NCBI GenBank assembly: GCA_027596945.1
Contig: JADGJH010001170.1
Location: 1 to 11,572, forward strand
Origin: Physocladia obscura
Taxonomy: Eukaryota > Chytridiomycota > Chytridiomycetes > Chytridiales > Chytriomycetaceae
Length of the DNA stretch: 11,572 nucleotides
Direction of reading: 5' to 3'
Each line of letters opens with the position of its first letter. Within the stretch, counting starts at the first letter, position 1. Position numbers and translations under genes: made by a program. The notes under the pieces were generated by a model. The model saw nothing but the letters and a program-made list of their open reading frames with translations. It did no database searches and was not told the origin of the DNA. Of this stretch, positions 9,806 to 11,572 are shown one piece after another.

Positions 9806-10135
9806 ATGACTGTTACAATTCCATCCACAACTGTGAGAAATCAATTCTTAAAGACCCTCCCCATTGGAACCATATACAAAGACCCACGTAATGAACACCA
9901 CTATGAAGTACAAGAGCGTGAAATTAATACTACCTTGAGTAAAGTAGGTGTGCCATATTTTGGTTCAAATCAACCTCTTGTTATTGATGTGCCTGAGAAA
10001 TGGATGAAAATGGCCAATCCAACAAGAGCCAACATTAACCAATCAAAGAAGGAACAAATCAACAAGTTAGAAGAGACTGTCAAACAATTACAGTCAGAGA
10101 TGAATGAGAGTGATTTTGCTGGATTCAATGTTTGA
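9806..10135 (+). CDS. Small ORF, possible retroelement Gag-like N-terminus
   Basis: A 109-residue ORF starting MTVTIPSTTVRNQFLKTLP and ending in TGA. The last third (about residues 75-103, including NKLEETVKQLQSEMNES) has heptad spacing of Leu/Val that suggests a coiled coil. I recognise no zinc knuckle or catalytic motif. Its place just ahead of the reverse transcriptase fragment, and the shared low-CpG composition, suggest that it belongs to the same element, perhaps as a Gag piece. A frame change at the stop leads straight into reverse-transcriptase-like sequence. It could instead be an unrelated host fragment. Confidence 0.4.
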   Translation: MTVTIPSTTVRNQFLKTLPIGTIYKDPRNEHHYEVQEREINTTLSKVGVPYFGSNQPLVIDVPEKWMKMANPTRANINQSKKEQINKLEETVKQLQSEMNESDFAGFNV

Positions 10136-11304
10136 ATGGTGTCAGAACTTGACAAACTATTTGGAGATGCAATGCAGATTTACAAAGTTGCAGAATGATC
10201 CAATTCAATTCTATTGAGATGATTTGATGGGCAAGAGCATGCAAATAGCAATTCACGTTGATAGCAGACTTGTTTGGGGATCAGGACCTGTTATTAAGGA
10301 ATTACGAGAGAAGTTGGAAAAACAATATAAGATGAAATTTGAGGAGGAGCCCACCAAGTTTCTTGGAATCAACATATGGCATGGTCATGGAAAACAACAG
10401 ATTGCTATTAACCAGTATGACTATATTAAAGACATGATTGAGCAATATGGACCAGTACCAAACAATAAGAGATTCACTGTACCAATTTCAACAGAATTTG
10501 AACACAAACTGAATGAGTTGGATGAAGCAATTGATGTGAAGAAATATCAGGAACTTGTTGGGAGTATTATGCATGCAACAATTACTTGAAAGAATGTTAA
10601 TTATGCAGCCAGCATTGCAGAAATGTACATGTCAAAACCTGTGCAGAAGCATTACAAAATGGCAAAGGAAATCTTGTACTACTTAGCTGAACTGTCAGAC
10701 TTGGCATTGGTCCTTGGAAAATTCAGTAAATTCAACTTGGAAGACTATTGCAATGCAAGCTTTGCAAACGAATCTGCAAAAAGAAGTAGAACTTGCGGAG
10801 TATTAATGCATTGGGGAAGTGTGATTGCAACAATTAGTAAAGTTCAGAAACTTACTGCATTATTGACAGCAGAATCAGAATACATTGCAGTAAATGAGGT
10901 AGCAGTAGCACAAATGTTTATTCAACTTGACAGTATATGGAATCAATCAGAAACTGTATACACACCTGACAATTCTTAGAATGGATAATACAGCAGCAAT
11001 CAATATGACGCAAGATACAGCAACGTTCAATCAAACCAAGCATATTGCCATCTGCTATCATTCGACTAGAGACTCCATTGAGACTGGGAATATCAAGATT
11101 GAATATGTTCCCACAGACAAACAAATTGCTGATATTTTGACCAAGCCTTTGGGAAAATTTAAGTTTGTAAAGTTTAGGGATCTTATGAGTTACCAAGCTG
11201 GATTTTTCACCCAATTGAGGAGGAGTGTTGTGAAATCGAAAAGTGTGGTCAAGCAGTTGAAGGTTGGAAGCAGAGCCGAATGGGCAGTAGCCAAAAAAAA
11301 CTGA
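10131..11304 (+). pseudogene. Copia-type reverse transcriptase C-terminus and RNase H, broken
   Basis: The reading starts near FEWCQNLTNYLE and passes a TGA (10215-10217). It continues through IHVDSRLVWGSGPVIKELR, where the usual YVDD catalytic box is HVDS (10254-10265), and FLGINIWHGHGKQQIAINQY. KKYQELVGSIMHATIT comes next and runs into a TGA (10587-10589) where relatives usually have Arg (ATITRPD). RNase H follows: MSKPVQKHYKMAKEILYYL, DYCNASFA (usually a DAD-like core, here Asn), LTAESEYIAV. A frame change near 10965-10980 leads to MDNTAAINM, TKHIAICYHSTRD and QIADILTKPLGKFKF, all classic Copia RNase H motifs. The frame is then open to TGA at 11304. Lost catalytic residues, stops and the frameshift show inactivity. 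Confidence 0.88.
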
Positions 11305-11572
11305 TTGGCACTTGAATGATTTTGGTGATCTTAATTTAGTATAAAAAGAATGTTTTGTTTTTTATAAAGACAGACTTTTACCTTTGAAATTGAATTGGTA
11401 TAGTTTCTTAACAGTCACCATGAGTCCTGTTTTGATTGGCTTTGCTGAGCCACACAATGTAAAACAAGTGAGAATAAAATTCCTAATTGGTTACTATTGT
11501 TGAAATGTGCTGACTTGTGGCTCAGTCAATACTTTTCAACATAAAAGTGAAATGTCCAACTTGAACACATCA
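11305..11572. other. Right-end spacer, no gene seen
   Basis: This AT-rich, CpG-free sequence follows the last Copia frame. It could contain the polypurine tract and part of a 3' long terminal repeat, but no matching copy exists upstream in the window. It includes a perfect 10-base inverted repeat, CTGAGCCACA at 11445-11454 and TGTGGCTCAG at 11516-11525. Confidence 0.4.

Larger units (their letters stand above)
9806..11304 (+). mobile_element. Degenerate, internally deleted Ty1/Copia-type retroelement
   Basis: The stretch combines a 109-codon ORF (9806-10135) with a Copia-type reverse transcriptase/RNase H C-terminal region (about 10131-11304). Protease, integrase and most of the reverse transcriptase are absent, so the copy is either internally deleted or a 5'-truncated pol behind unrelated sequence. 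In-frame TGA codons (10215-10217 and 10587-10589) and a frameshift near 10965-10980 make it non-functional. Neither long terminal repeats nor target-site duplications could be identified; the 3' end may lie beyond 11304 or outside the window. Confidence 0.8.

Noticed and set aside
9806..11304. Reassigned TGA codon to explain the stops in the Copia frame
   Set aside because: SPT7 appears to end in TGA and has no internal TGA. The frameshift and lost catalytic residues show that the copy is simply decayed.
11305..11572. Long terminal repeat at the right end
   Set aside because: No matching sequence was found upstream of 9806, so a terminal repeat cannot be shown from this window.
1..11572. CRISPR array, tRNA, rRNA or bacterial operon
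   Set aside because: No regularly spaced repeats, cloverleaf-like sequence or ribosomal sequence was seen, and the genes contain spliceosomal introns.

Overview
The window looks like nuclear DNA of a fungus, probably an early-diverging (chytrid-like) lineage. The reasons are an SPT7 gene of the fungal type (bromodomain plus histone fold), many short GT-AG introns of 52-201 nt, close gene spacing, simple-sequence tracts inside coding exons, and decayed Copia-type retroelement sequence at the right end. The lineage is an inference. No prokaryotic signals and no rRNA or tRNA genes were recognised.

Layout. Positions 1-840 hold a decayed, apparently intron-containing coding sequence of unknown family on the minus strand, with an AATAAA signal just past its last stop. 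Positions 907-4931 (+) hold a 17-exon SPT7-like gene for the SAGA scaffold subunit. I could phase every junction, giving about 934 residues. Positions 5257-4964 (-) hold a small intronless YAE1-like gene with a full deca-GX3 repeat, ending 32 bases from the SPT7 stop, tail to tail. Positions 9262-5449 (-) hold a six-exon gene of about 1164 codons: a putative F-box/leucine-rich-repeat-like protein with a long insertion in the F-box, an alanine-rich GC-rich block, a long acidic tract and a poly-arginine tract. Positions 9263-9805 are non-coding and carry a two-copy direct repeat. Positions 9806-11304 (+) hold a Copia-like remnant: a small ORF with a predicted coiled coil joined to the C-terminal part of reverse transcriptase and RNase H, broken by TGA codons and a frameshift. 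Positions 11305-11572 have no gene.

The three central genes do not form an operon or an obvious pathway: SPT7 acts in transcription, YAE1 in Fe-S protein assembly, and the F-box-like protein perhaps in ubiquitination. The strongest window-wide pattern is base composition. The repeat-derived flanks are almost free of CpG (none seen in about the first 860 bases), while the central gene block is CpG-rich. Several in-frame stops in the flanks are TGA, as expected if CGA codons decayed by C-to-T change. This suggests an island of genes between methylated or otherwise mutated mobile DNA.
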